Under the pieces are notes generated by a model, which was not told the origin of the DNA, did no database searches, and was given only the letters and a program-made list of their open reading frames with translations. This document shows, piece after piece, positions 25,801-36,632 of a stretch of DNA of 64,000 nt; within the stretch, counting starts at the first letter, position 1, and every line of letters starts with the position of its first letter. The DNA comes from Prunella strophiata (taxonomy: Eukaryota; Chordata; Aves; Passeriformes; Prunellidae). A program made the translations under genes and the position numbers. The stretch lies in assembly GCA_036583965.1 (NCBI GenBank), contig JAZBQD010000027.1:18713001-18777000 (forward strand), written 5' to 3'.

Positions 25801-28800
25801 TCCCATGTCTGGTGAGTGCTGTGCTGGCCTCTGGCCATCACTGCTGGGAGATTTCATTTCTCACACTGGCTGCCTCAAGAGTGAGATCAATGTAAGAAAA
25901 TGTATTCAGCATCCTGTTTAATTTGCAGGATCAGTTGTAACAATTTACACTTTGTAAATGAGGAACACACTAGGTAGATGTTTTTGTTGAGTCCAAGCCA
26001 TTCTTTAATTTCTGCTGTCATGGCAGCTAAAGAGAGTAGCATTGATGGGTTTTTTCAGTTGTGTAAAAACAGACCTTGAACGTGTCTACTTGACATGGTG
26101 ACATGTGGCATAATGCTGCCTTTAGACAGTAAGTCCAACCTTGCCTTAATACAGCACGTGGTTTCTTTGGGGCTTTAGAGTGGGATGTTTAAACTGCACA
26201 TCCAGGCAGAGTTGCATAACAGAGTCCCTGTCCGTATCATGTTCTGACTACAGCATGGAAGAAATTTGTAGTTCCTAGAAAAGGCTAGACAAAAACAAAC
26301 TGTAAAATAACTTAATGTTACAAAGTTGTAAAGACCGAGGTAAGGGGAAGCTGCTGCAGCCAGGACTTCTGAGTCAGAGAAGTTCTTTATGTGTGTAGAC
26401 TAGTGTATTCCTACATAGGAACTCTTTTTTTGCAAAAGCAGAGAATGGATTCAACTGCCCTTCCTACTCTAAATCATCTTTAAAATGTCATCATTTTCAG
26501 TATTCTGTGCACATTCATTTTTTGGTATTTGAAGGAAAGGCAATTAGCATGGAACACGGTCAAAATACCAAATCCAGTTGTCTATAATTCCTTTAAAGAC
26601 AATTCCCCCACATTTAAACTTTGGATTAGCCTTTTCATTTTGAATGCAGTGTTAATAGTTGAACTTACCCTTGTCTGTAGCTTGATTAGTGATCTGGCCA
26701 GATGACTGAACTTGGGCTTTTCAGTAAAGTAGAATTTTTTTTTTTCATTTTGTTCCTCAGAAATAACCAGTATGTCCTTAACCTAGAAGTGTGGCAAAGA
26801 AAATCAGTGTAGAAATCAAATCTAACTAAAAATGTTTGTTATTGCCTGTGGATAACATCGATTCAGATGAAGTTTTCAGTTTTATTAGCTAAGGGGTTCT
26901 TGGCTTCTCTAAGAGCTGAATGGGATCCAGGTTCTGTGACCCTTTCAGGCAGTGTTTGATGATTCAGTTTGTGTCTGATGGCAGCATCACTGCTCTTGCA
27001 GTGTTCTCCCCTGCATGGTCCAAGCTGGAAGCTGTGCACCCAGGCTTTCCATGTCTTGCTCTGAGTTCTGACGTTTCTGTGTCCCACCAGGAGCATAAGC
27101 ATTCCTTAAAAATCCTGGAAGTCAGTCCTGGAATCCTGCACTTCCTATCAATGAAAACACCAGCTCTGCAGAAAGCAAAAGTAGCTATCCAACTTTACAC
27201 AGGTGTGGTATAAGGAAGAAACTATTTGCTTTATGGCAGAGTATAAGGATGAAGAAGAAATGTATGGAGCCTGAGTTGCAATGGAAGCAATTTGAGGAAT
27301 TTAGTTTTCCAGCTTGATGTTCCTTATTTTGGTGGTGTTTGTCTTTTGCCTTCTTTTGCCTTTCCTCCTGCTGCAGACAGTGGCTCTGCAGTCCCAGCAG
27401 GTGATTTTGCACTGTAGCCACAGGAGATGTACCTTGTTCTGTGACCTGGTGCCAGCCAGAACAAACACAGCTGATGAGTAAATGACAATAGGTAACAGAA
27501 TTACTGAGAAGACCAAAAAACTCATTAGAGACAGGGCTGCTGCCCACTTACTCCCATTAGCTGGCAAGTCAGCTTGTGCATCTACAGTAATTAGAAGCAA
27601 GTAATGTCTGTAGAGTAGCCCTCAAAGTTTTGGGTCCTGGATTGCTATGAAAGAGTTTCTTCTCTGTAGAAGTCCTTTCATTAATTTCTTTCTCTGCTTC
27701 TATATTTCTTTTCCCCTCATATGGTCACACAAAGTTCCACAAGAAAAGATGGTAATGTGACAGGCAAGAAATCAGAAAGTTTGTGATTTTGATTTCTGCT
27801 GTCTTCTCCCCATTCTGTTTTCTCTTGTTATCAAAGATTCTGACAGGATTTTCTCAGTTTTTCTCGCCAAATCTAATTTGTACAATTGATTCTGCTTCAG
27901 CAAAGCCCTCTATATATTTCTTTTTTTGATGCATTAATGTCAAGTGCTAGTGAAGAGGTGCCAGAGTCTGTAACTTCTCTCAGTGAAAAAATATATCTCC
28001 AGGAACGCTTTCATTCTGGTCTATATTTTCTGTTGTTAATATTTCAGAAATTGTAGTGAGTTACTAATTAATTAAGAATTAATTTCAAATTTATCCCTGG
28101 GGAAGGACATTTTTTGCTAAGTTAAATACCAACTTTGGTTCTGCCGTTCTCTTCACTACAGTCAATTGATTTCAATAATTTTGGAAATCGTGATTTTCCT
28201 AATACTTTTTAATGTTTAAAATTAATATTTAGTTCTCAGAAGAGATTGGGAAACTTGAAGACAAAGTTGAACGTGCCAATAATGCTCTGAAAGCAGACTG
28301 GGATAGGTGGAAGCAGAACATGCAGTGGGATATGAGATCAACATTCACGAATGTGGCTGAGAATAATCTCCGTTATTATGAAGAGGTAAAACTCTTTCTC
28401 ACAAAAATGTTATTTTTTTATTATTTCAGTGAAGAAGTCCATGGGTTCTCTGTAAAGAGGAATTCTTCCATTTTAGTTCAAACGTTTCCAAAGTTTTGGA
28501 ATCAGTTTCTGTGGGAACAGTGGGGAAGTTATCCTTAATTTGACAGATTTCAAGCAGGATATATTTTATTGTGCCCAAGTTGTTGATCCTGAGTTCATCA
28601 TCGACAGAGGGCACTCTTGTTTTACTAACCACAAGAACTTGGAACATGATTTTTGGTTCAATGTCAGCTGCTGTATTTCAGTTTGGAAACATTTTGCTTT
28701 GAGAGTATGAAGAAGCCCTCTGGAAGGCTCAGACCTGTATGAGGAAGACCTTTAAATGTGATTCCATCAGATTTTTATTTTCAGCTCAAATGCCGTAGGT

Positions 28801-31800
28801 AATATTCTTGGTAAGAATTTCCAAGAATATATGCTAGGAAGGAGAATTTGAAAACATATAACAAAATACATTAAGCATTCTGTGAAGTTTCCTCATGGGG
28901 AACACAATGTTGATTGAAATGCACATTTTGAAAATATCCCAGATGTCTTGAAGTTTTTAAAATAATTTTTTCCTTACTTTTGGGAAAAAAAATGGAATGC
29001 ACTGAGCCATCTATTAATCATAAATTAGTCATTTTCACAGATATATTTTGGTATCTGTAACTTCAGTCCTGTACTCTGAACCTTTTATGGATTGCGCATT
29101 AGCCAATGGCAGTGCTCTGATTTTACAAATCATTTTGTTAAAACATAATTGAAAAGACAGAGCTCTTGATCATCAAGTCTAATTAATTAACATGCAGTCT
29201 GTGAGATGCATGGACATTGACAATCTGTTGTTACATATTAAGATCAAAATATTTTCAGAAATCAGGCAGCAAGCTTTTGGCATCCTCTAACATTGTCTTC
29301 ATTTATTGATGGTCTCTGACTTCTATAGCAGCAGTATGTATGTTAAAACAATGCTGAATATATTAGAATATTTTCTTTGTGAATGATTAGCTACAACATA
29401 AAAATAATTATTTGGTTCTTTTTCCTGTCTAGAAATGCTTTTTGCTGAATTAGAAGTTTAATCCAGAGCACCAAAGCACATATTGTACCTGAAATTACTG
29501 TCCTAAAACACAAACTGTAGAAAATTATTCAGCTGTCTCTGTAACTGCCAGAAGTTCTTCTTAAATAGCCTCTGAAATGCCAGATAAGTTGGTTGATACT
29601 GAGGCACGATTTTCTGTTGGTGTTTTTCTTGAATATTGAAATCTTCATTAAATGGTTTTGCAGTTACATCTTTTGTACATTTTAGAAAGAGCACCTTATC
29701 TTACTACAGCAGTTGCAATAATAAGCAACATTGTGCTAACTCTATGACTCCTTGTTTGCAAAGTGAGTGCTTACCAATTTCTTTCTGTTTTATCAGAAAA
29801 TCCTTATCTAATCCTGATATTCAAAAGAACTTGATAAAGTTAATACTTTGATTGGGAGTTTTCACCTGAAATTCATTTATGTAAGACCCGTGGTTAATAG
29901 TGATGGTTAATTATTAGAGAACTGATTACTGATTACTGTCAGAGGTCTGTGTATCTCAAACTACAAGTGTGTACTCCAGAAAGCAGCAGGAAGAGAAGCT
30001 CTGGCATCTGCTCCTGCTGTTTGGGAGTGAAACTTCAGGAAGGGAATATCAGAAACCTGAGAAGCAGAACATTATTTTTATACTTTCAGTAGGAAAGAGA
30101 ATCCAACCTTAAATGTAACAGTTTGAGTCTGACTCATTAAAGGCATGCACAAACACAGTGTCCGTGTTTTTCACTTGTTCAATTATTACTTGCTTCATTA
30201 GCATTCTTTCACATGTCTGAAGTTACTCATTCACACTTTTGATATGCACCATTTGATGCTTACTAAGCCTTTTCTTGCTGTAACATCCCTCATGTTATTT
30301 CCTGCTTTTTCTCTTCCCCAAAGCATGTTCTGTGCATTTTCCCAGGCACTATGGATGCTATGAATGTGATTCAGTTGTCCAGTTCTTCTGTCCAGCTGCT
30401 ATGAGAAATCATCTCCTGCTTTCTAACTGAGTGACTATCTGCTTCTCATCCTTTCCACAACTTGCCCCACCCCTCAGTTAAACTCTTTGTGCCTCTCCAC
30501 AAGCAGTGTCCCATTCTCTTCTCTACAGCAGCATTTCACTGTGCTTCTCATTATTCCCCTTGCTGACTGCATTTCCCAGGCACAACCAAAGAAGGAGTAA
30601 TTTTGTTCACAGTCATTCTCTGCAGCCCTTAGATTTTAGGGAACCACAAAGTACTGAGAGATGGGCATCTTGTATTTTCTGATGGCTGCTGCAGTAGAGA
30701 ATACAGCCCTTCAAAACTGTATAAAACCCAAGCCAGTGTGGATCAAAAACAACACAGCAGCATGTCAAAGTACACTAGAATTTCCAAAATGTCATTTCAT
30801 CTTTGTCACAATGGGCAAAGAATATGACCTTATGTTTGTTTGGGTTTTACCTTAATTGTAGTTGCCTAAGGATTCTGCTGTCAACTTGTCAAGCATCACT
30901 TAGCTAGCATAAAAGAGTATCTCTTCATTAAGCTGAATTAATGTTCACATGAATTAAATGTTACTCAAAAGTGTTACCTGTAATTACTGTTTCTCCGGAT
31001 TTACAATTTTAAGAGTCATTCCTGTAGTCTTCCAGTTCACTGGCTATCTGCATTTATTAAACTTGAGTAAGAAGTGTTCCTTTGTTTCTACAGCTGTTTT
31101 TTGTCTCTCAATGCTGTGGTAACAAAGACATGAATAAAAACCCAGTGTTGCAGATTTACAGGGTGCTCCTGTGCAGGCCTGTGAAAATGAAAGCTTTCAA
31201 GGGATAATGTGCAAGCTTTTTTAGAATATATTTAAAATCATTTAGGAGCCAAGAATTACCATGACTGACCTATCATTTGGTATTCCTGTAGCTGGTCTCA
31301 GATGGTTCATACAGTTGTGTACTTCCTTTCCTTCTTTTCCTTTCTCTGGAAAAGAGTTGAATAGATCCTTAAGTCTCTCTGTATTCCACAAAGTCTTAAA
31401 TCCAAAATAATACTGTACTAACAATGACAGTAAATGCATTGCTAAAATAAGGAGGACTTTCTGAAACAAAATGAAAAGGTTTTAGTTTTTAAAATTTCAT
31501 CAATTTACCTTCTATTTCTGAATTAATAGCATTGATTCAGCACGTGTTAACACTGTAGCATTTATTTTATTTCTTTTCATCGGGCCTCAGGCATGACACC
31601 ATTGTCTGACAGCTTAGTCCAGAAGAGGTATCTGCCAAACAGCTGGAATCCCAAACTGTCCACAGGGTGGAGCTTTCATCTGAGAAACAGTGTCACCATG
31701 AATATTTCCATTAATTTAGAAACAGATATTCTAAAGATGCAGCATCACTAAACCCAAAGCAGGATACAGAGTTAGTGGTGGTGCTGGCAGTGTTTCTTAG

Positions 31801-34800
31801 CTGGCAGGTTTGAACTGTTGCTGCTGCAGACTAGCAGAACCAAACCAGGCACTGTTGAACTCTAGCTTCAAGAGCAGAAGCAATTAAACATATGCTAAAT
31901 TTATCATTTTTTCTCATGTGTTTAGTATAGCTAGTACATATGCAGCCAATGAATTTTGGTAACCTATTCTTGTCAGGAAAACCACCAGAATAAGTGGCCA
32001 GGTTTTACAGTCCAACCCAAAGACTAGTTATACATTGTAAATCCAGCAAACATACCAGAGTTTGGGTTTCCACTGCTTGTTGAGTGCTCCAGGAAATGCA
32101 GACAGATTGGTGTTTTTTCCTAATCTGGCATGATAGTTAGTTTTGGCATTGAAAGAATGTATTTTTGCTTGAGCATGGATGAACCTTTCTTTTAAAGCAT
32201 AGCACTTGATTTTATTATCGCATGTGAAATTAATCCTGTTAAACCCTTGCATCTTAATCAGAAAATCAGTTACCTTTGATATAGTCAGATTCTTGCTGGT
32301 ATTGGCACACCTTACTATTTTTCAAAAATATATATAATTTCCTAATTTTCTTAAGTGTTTCAAGCACAATTTAGTATATTTCTGTGACCTACATTGTTGT
32401 ACAGGCATAAATTGATCCAGAAGATTCATTAGGGCAAAGCAATACTTGTTCCCCATTACAGCAACTTCCCTCTAACTCCAAAGCCCTTATGTACCTCTCT
32501 GTCTTGTAAAAGCTGTAGAAAAATAGGTGAGATTTGTTATTTGCCCTAGAGGCCTCTGTAGTGATGCATTTAAGCAGTCATTTGGTCATGTAGCAGGAAG
32601 TTGGCTGCTCCTGCGTGTTGATCACATCCTACCTTAGCCATGCCTGGGAGTTCAGCTACCAAACTTCACAAGATTTTCAAAAGCTCCCCCGTCTGAGCCT
32701 GTTTGTCCCTGTGCATGTTGCTTCAAAGGCAGATCCATCTTTGAACCCTCATTTACTTCAGCCTTTTAAATATTTTTAAAATAATTTCAGGAAGACATTT
32801 TTTAGAATGGGAATTACTATTTCTGTGTGGTCTAGTTTTTGTTTCCCTGCACACAGAAATCATGAAAATACTTTCTGTTTCTATCAGATATAAACAAGAC
32901 TTCATTTTCAGATTCTACTCCAAAAAATGCCATCATAGGTGCTATTTTTAAGGTATCAGCCACAGATAACTGGGAACTGGAACAGAAACACACATGGATT
33001 CTGACACACTGCTTCTGCTAGCATCCTTACTACATGTTCTATTTTTGTATCTCCTTTTTCATTATATATGCAATTGTACTATATAAAAAACTTTTTGCTG
33101 CTTTTTCTAAGAATGATGTTGCAGAATAGATATGTGTCCTCCAGTAGTAATCAGAATATTTTAGGTAGACTTATTTAAGTTCTTGCTAATTTCATTTTGT
33201 GTATTTAGGCTTTTTTATGTTTTCCATCGGGCTTTTACGGGTAATTGGATTATGAATTTCAATCCTGTGCAAACATGTTTAATTTCCTCAGTTTGGATTT
33301 TCTGGGGGTTTTTTCCTTTCTGCCTCCTTTGTGAAAACTGGCTGATCCTCTATTTTGATCTCCATTTTCAACCTCCCAGGAGAATGGAGTAAAATCATTC
33401 GGTAATAATGTTGAAGTATACATCACTAACAAAATGTTGTTTATGCAGTTAATGCTTCACAATATGAAAAGCTTGAGCCTAAGGCACAAGGACCTAGTTT
33501 TGTTTTGGTGTGGTTAATTATAAAATTTGTCAGCTGTAGCAGCACTGTGATGTCTGACAGTGAAATGAGCCACCATTGCTCTTACATTTTGAAAAATGTG
33601 TTTTGGTTATATAAACAGGGATAAATTATAAGCTGAATAACTTGAAAAAAATGCTTTGCATCTTTGTCTGGACAGACTTCAGTAGATCACATCTATCTGG
33701 TTAAGCAATGTATTGTGATTGCATTTTAACATGTGCAACTTGGCTCAGGGTTGCAAAGATAACACAAAGCCATTTTTACATTGCAGCCAATGCTGATAAA
33801 TGTATTTTAATTCACATTCCTGAAATTATGGAATAACAAAACATGGACTTTATGTGGTAATTCAATTAAACTGTGGTTCGGGAAAAAATCTGTCACTGCC
33901 AATGAAAGACTCTTCAAGAAAAAAGTGATGTTTTCTTGTACCACAACTAGAAAAAGCTTAGAAAAAACAGCTGTGCCTTGCAGCATTCTAGGACAGTGAT
34001 CCAGACTGGGCTCTAACAAACAGAAATTGATGAGTTTGAGTGCCACAGTGAAGACACATTGCTAGCAGCTGCCTCACTGACATTTCAAAACCAAGAGGCC
34101 ACATTCCAGCTCAAGCCTCTCAGATAGACTCAGCTGCCACAGTGTCACATGAAATAGGGGAGAATCTAATGATCAAACTTTAAGGCTTTATACAAAAGGT
34201 CAAAAAGACCTTTTAAATCAGAAATCAGTTTTCAACACTTGCAGTTCACTGTTCAGGCTGGCAGTATATTCACTGTTTCTCCCTGGTGTACCATTTCAAA
34301 ATAACATTTCTCCTAAAAAGTCAATGAAGAAGGCAGATTCCCACATGAATCTTACCCTGTTAGTCCTCTCTTTTCACAGTAATCAAACCTTAGATATACT
34401 CTGAACAGTAGCATAAAGTTGTTGTGTGCAATAGCAGCAGAAGTTAGTTGGGGCTTTTGTCAGCAAGATCTGAAGAGAAAGACTGGGGCAGTAAGTTCAT
34501 AGTCTAGGGGACAAAACGTGAATAACAGGAATGGTCTCCTATCATGCCTGATAATAGCCAAAAATCTGTGCAAAAATAAGCTCATACTTTTTCTTTGGGA
34601 TCTTTTAGTTCAGTTAGCTGTTCTAACTGCTCTCATTTTCTTGCAGACCCACGTGTTCTACTTTCTTATGTCTTCAGAGACAAAGCTACTGCTGATTTGT
34701 TTTTTTCTTGTTACTTTTGTTACCCTTAATTTTATGGGTATCCCTGGTTCTGTATCCTTCAGTCATCCTGTGTGTATTCTTTGTTTTTCTCTTGGAGCTT

Positions 34801-36311
34801 ATATTTAACATTATCAGATCCTCCCACTCATCTGCTTACACACAGACATGCAGTTATACCAGGACCTAGCTCTTCAGTGTAGCATGATTAAATTTCCATA
34901 TTTAATGGCAGAGTTTGGAAGTCATTCACAAGAAATGTCTAATGGAGTTAGGTGGCTGCAAGTTCAAGCAGGGTCATTTTTATGTCTTGAAGGACAGATG
35001 GATACAAGGTGTTTCAATGAGCTGGGCTTAGCAGGTTGCTGTGGCTTGAATAGTTTATGGCAAAAGATTTCAGTTAGGAAATAACACTGTTTTCAGGGCA
35101 CTGATTTAATTCCAGGTTCAGTTAAATGGAGTGTGCTGTCCAGATTTTAATATATGTATCTCCTGGGAAATTTCAGAAGACTTATTTATGGTGCATAATA
35201 AAGATTTTTCATGAAAAAAAAATGTGTAGAGGAAGTAGTAAATCAACTGCATTGTCAAGAACAATAGGTATGAATGTGTAAGTCAAAATTTTGTATGAAC
35301 ATTTCCATTTCAAGAGCTTTTTTTCAATAGCATCAGAACAAGGAAATTATTGCAGCAATTTGCCTGTCCTGTTCTACTGACAGAGTTTAAATAGTAGAAA
35401 GCTGGTGCTTTGGGTAACAAGCATTGACTCACTACAGGTTACCTCGTGACAGCCTTGCCATGGCTCTCAACACTAATTTATGATTTGGAGTGGCTTGCCA
35501 AGCTGCCAACACTCATTTAAGCTAAATTGAACCAACTTAATTTGGGGGTTTTGTTGATTTTCTGGGGGTTTTTTTGGTTGGTTTTTTTTTTTTTTTTCCA
35601 TTTTACTGCCTGCAGAATTGATGCTTCAAATAAAAAAAAATAGTTTTTACAATTGTAAATACATTTTTCCATAAGCCGAGAAATACCACTTGTAAGGATA
35701 ACAATTTCCCTATTCCCAGCCTCTGCCTTTCTGGTTCTATTCTTTCCCATTACTCTGGGGGAAAATGAATTCTCCCTTATTTAGAAAAAAAAAAAAAAAA
35801 AAAAGGTTTAATTTAACTTGGAAGGAAAATTGGGTATACATTAGGAATCCACAGAGATTACAAGGGAATGGTGCCTGACAATGTGCCTTCTATTTGGAAG
35901 AGATCTTTGCCTGTAACTAAGGGAAGAGATTAAAGAAGAGCATAATTAATGTTAGCATCTTCCATGCTACAACATACAATTACAGTGCTCACAGTGTGTG
36001 CTTGTCATTATGTAAAATTGACCTTTACAGCTCACTCAGCATGTTAGCTAACATTTTGCATATCACTGAGCTGCCTAGGAAACCGTATTTTGCTCTTACC
36101 ATGGTCCTACAAAAGCAGCCTGTGACAATGTCTGTGTATTCTGCTATTTTTTTGTTGTTTTTCTCCTCTGGCTAACAGTTTACAGAAATCTCTCTGCTGT
36201 ACTCATATGTATGTGTTTGGTTTTTTTAAGTGCCTTGCTACGTGGGAATCCTTCCTAGCATCTCAAACAGTGGATCTTCGTGTGGACGAAGATTCTGAAG
36301 ACAGGCCTTGA
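8878..36311 (+). CDS. SNX7: SNX7, sorting nexin 7 (nine-exon gene)
   Basis: Coding exons join as 8878-9051, 14424-14606, 16438-16548, 16954-17118, 18059-18260, 19131-19330, 22695-22781, 28233-28385 and 36231-36311, giving 451 codons plus TGA. That is the length I know for mammalian SNX7, and the PX and coiled-coil parts match it almost residue for residue. Known role of the family: a PX-BAR sorting nexin that pairs with SNX4 on PI3P-positive early endosomes to form tubules for recycling and to support autophagy; zebrafish work links it to survival of liver progenitors. Visible features: acidic tail ([10 protein letters not shown], about 47-56), PX domain about 90-211 with RRRYQDF at 133-139 and the basic helix ETRRKAL at 177-183, then a BAR-type helical region to about 440. 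The start is the first ATG in its open frame and has A at -3 and G at +4. Paralogue SNX30 is the main alternative, but SNX7-specific stretches favour SNX7. Confidence 0.97.
9141..9510 (+). repeat. (GGGAC)74 perfect pentanucleotide array
   Basis: The array is 370 bp of uninterrupted GGGAC, exactly 74 copies with no variant unit seen. It begins 89 bp after the SNX7 exon 1 donor and lies in the transcribed strand of intron 1. Every unit junction makes a CpG, and the regularly spaced GGG runs fit the G-quadruplex pattern with two-base loops. All six frames are open across it because the repeat has no stop codon on either strand, which explains the overlapping GRDGT-repeat open frames. Perfect homogeneity suggests recent expansion, so its true length may vary between individuals or be misassembled. 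Confidence 0.98.
10350..10530 (+). mobile_element. probable ancient interspersed repeat relic
   Basis: The text around 10360-10380 (AAGGCCGGAAGGGACTCTTA) and later pieces near 10400-10515 (tract ending in AGTCCTGATTTGACTT) resemble a dispersed element common in bird, turtle and crocodile genomes, with the same order of blocks. It is heavily diverged and partial. I believe it belongs to the CR1-like LINE or associated SINE group, but I cannot assign the family by eye. Confidence 0.4.
12124..12218 (+). repeat. (GGAT)n tetranucleotide microsatellite
   Basis: A short interrupted GGAT tract at 12124-12140 is followed by about 78 bp of perfect repeat (12141-12218, about 19 units). It lies in SNX7 intron 1. 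Open frames of DGWM-type (plus) and SIHP-type (minus) repeats across it are translation shadows of the microsatellite. Confidence 0.95.
13852..13880 (+). repeat. A29 homopolymer run in intron 1
   Basis: Twenty-nine consecutive adenines lie about 540 bp upstream of exon 2. The sequence before the run does not resemble a recognisable mRNA or SINE, so there is no support for calling it the tail of a retroposed copy. Confidence 0.9.
14424..14606 (+). CDS. SNX7: SNX7 coding exon 2 (residues 59-119)
   Basis: The acceptor is CTGTAG|GAT and the donor AAG|GTAAGT (near-consensus); both junctions are phase 0. The exon encodes a Ser/Pro-rich linker containing [11 protein letters not shown], followed by the first beta strands of the PX domain ([12 protein letters not shown] and FITYRVVTK). 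These strands match SNX7 closely. The linker joins the acidic tail to the PX fold. Confidence 0.97.
14607..16437 (+). other. SNX7: SNX7 intron 2
   Basis: This 1831 bp AT-rich intron has no recognised gene or repeat apart from a T-rich run near 16222-16235. The acceptor tract ends TTTTCAG. Confidence 0.9.
16438..16548 (+). CDS. SNX7: SNX7 coding exon 3 (residues 120-156)
   Basis: The exon encodes the core of the PX domain, including [11 protein letters not shown]. In PX domains the Arg-Tyr pair of this motif (here about R135-Y136) contacts the PI3P 3-phosphate and inositol ring. It ends in HPTLIIP, the start of the proline-rich membrane-insertion loop, which continues into exon 4. The acceptor is good, but the donor CCT|GTTTGT is weak against the usual consensus. 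Unspliced read-through would add 23 codons and stop at 16618-16620. Confidence 0.97.
16549..16953 (+). other. SNX7: SNX7 intron 3
   Basis: At 405 bp this is the shortest intron. The donor is the weak GTTTGT and the acceptor has a long pyrimidine tract ending TTAG. Nothing else was recognised in it. Confidence 0.92.
16954..17118 (+). CDS. SNX7: SNX7 coding exon 4 (residues 157-211)
   Basis: The exon completes the PX domain. It has the proline loop (PLPEKF), the basic helix [14 protein letters not shown], which supplies the second phosphate-contacting arginine (R179 or R180), and the closing helix [11 protein letters not shown]. It is nearly identical to the family sequence. The donor is TGG|GTAAAA; both junctions are phase 0. 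Confidence 0.97.
17119..18058 (+). other. SNX7: SNX7 intron 4
   Basis: This 940 bp AT-rich intron contains a T-run near 17501-17516. No gene or mobile element was recognised. Confidence 0.9.
18059..18260 (+). CDS. SNX7: SNX7 coding exon 5 (residues 212-278)
   Basis: The exon encodes the link between the PX and BAR regions ([20 protein letters not shown]), an amphipathic-looking segment typical of SNX-BAR proteins, and the start of the first BAR helix ([18 protein letters not shown]). The donor is GGG|GTAAGT. It ends with one extra base, so intron 5 is the only phase 1 intron in the gene. Confidence 0.96.
18261..19130 (+). other. SNX7: SNX7 intron 5
   Basis: This 870 bp phase 1 intron has acceptor CTTTCAAG. 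No other feature was recognised. Confidence 0.9.
19131..19330 (+). CDS. SNX7: SNX7 coding exon 6 (residues 279-345)
   Basis: The first codon is split with exon 5 and gives Asp in [22 protein letters not shown], a strongly conserved SNX7 stretch. The remainder is BAR helical sequence with a conserved pair of cysteines ([11 protein letters not shown]) and [11 protein letters not shown]. This exon is more GC-rich at third codon positions than the AT-leaning exons around it. The donor is ATG|GTAAGG, phase 0. Read-through into the intron stays open to a stop at 19496-19498. Confidence 0.96.
19331..22694 (+). other. SNX7: SNX7 intron 6
   Basis: This 3364 bp intron contains several short open frames without recognisable domains or splice context. 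A long T tract (about 22667-22681) lies just before the acceptor, as expected for a polypyrimidine tract. No mobile element was recognised. Confidence 0.88.
22695..22781 (+). CDS. SNX7: SNX7 coding exon 7 (residues 346-374)
   Basis: This 29-codon exon ([16 protein letters not shown], then [13 protein letters not shown]) covers the tip between BAR helices. The first half matches SNX7 well; the second half is a variable, charged, Lys-rich segment. The acceptor is CTAAG|GGT (an AAG acceptor rather than CAG) after a T-rich tract, and the donor is CTG|GTAAGT. Confidence 0.95.
22782..28232 (+). other. SNX7: SNX7 intron 7
   Basis: This 5451 bp intron has a 189-codon open frame near its 5' end (22802-23371) with no recognisable domain; it is treated as chance. 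No further exons, RNA genes or clear transposons were seen. Confidence 0.88.
28233..28385 (+). CDS. SNX7: SNX7 coding exon 8 (residues 375-425)
   Basis: The exon encodes the last long BAR helix. [20 protein letters not shown] and [11 protein letters not shown] are almost unchanged from mammalian SNX7, while the following stretch ([20 protein letters not shown]) is more divergent. The donor is GAG|GTAAAA and both junctions are phase 0. Read-through would stay open to a stop at 28536-28538. Confidence 0.96.
28386..36230 (+). other. SNX7: SNX7 intron 8
   Basis: At 7845 bp this is the longest intron. It is AT-rich with a T16 run at 35582-35597 and an A20 run at 35785-35804. Short open frames are frequent but none shows a known domain. 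No transposon end was recognised. The acceptor is TTTTTTAAG, again AAG rather than CAG. Confidence 0.88.
36231..36311 (+). CDS. SNX7: SNX7 coding exon 9 with stop (residues 426-451)
   Basis: [20 protein letters not shown] followed by DSEDRP and TGA (36309-36311). The CLATWESFL opening and the acidic ending terminating in a proline match the SNX7 C-terminus, which closes the BAR region with a short acidic tail. Confidence 0.97.
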   Translation, partial: CLATWESFLASQTVDLRVDEDSEDRP

Positions 36312-36632
36312 GTAATATCTCTGCTTGATCTCTGCCTTTTCCATGCAGTTTCTCCCAACCAAAGTGCTTTATATGAGATCAGATACATTATTAAATTTAA
36401 CTGTTAAAATCAGTGAAATGCAGGAAACCAGCTTATTATACACTCAGGTATTCTAGTCCTGAAATACATTTTGAAACATGCTATATATTGCTTTATATTG
36501 CTTAGCTCTGATTTTACATATTTTTATGCATTTGCATACAATTGTTTTCATAAATATTGTGTAATTTTGATATAAAGTATTTTAAATATGTAAAAATAGC
36601 TCCATTTTAATAAAAAGTTGAATAAGGAAAGT
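36312..36632 (+). other. SNX7: SNX7 3' UTR (approximate end)
   Basis: The UTR is AT-rich and about 320 bp long if cleavage occurs roughly 15-20 bp after the AATAAA at 36609. The following sequence (GTTTGTCATCAGTCCTGT) is GT-rich, as expected downstream of a cleavage site. Longer 3' ends are possible. Confidence 0.65.
36609..36614 (+). terminator. SNX7: AATAAA poly(A) signal of SNX7
   Basis: This is a canonical hexamer about 300 bp after the stop codon, followed by GT-rich sequence from about 36630. It is the first AATAAA noticed in this 3' UTR with a suitable downstream element. Confidence 0.7.
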
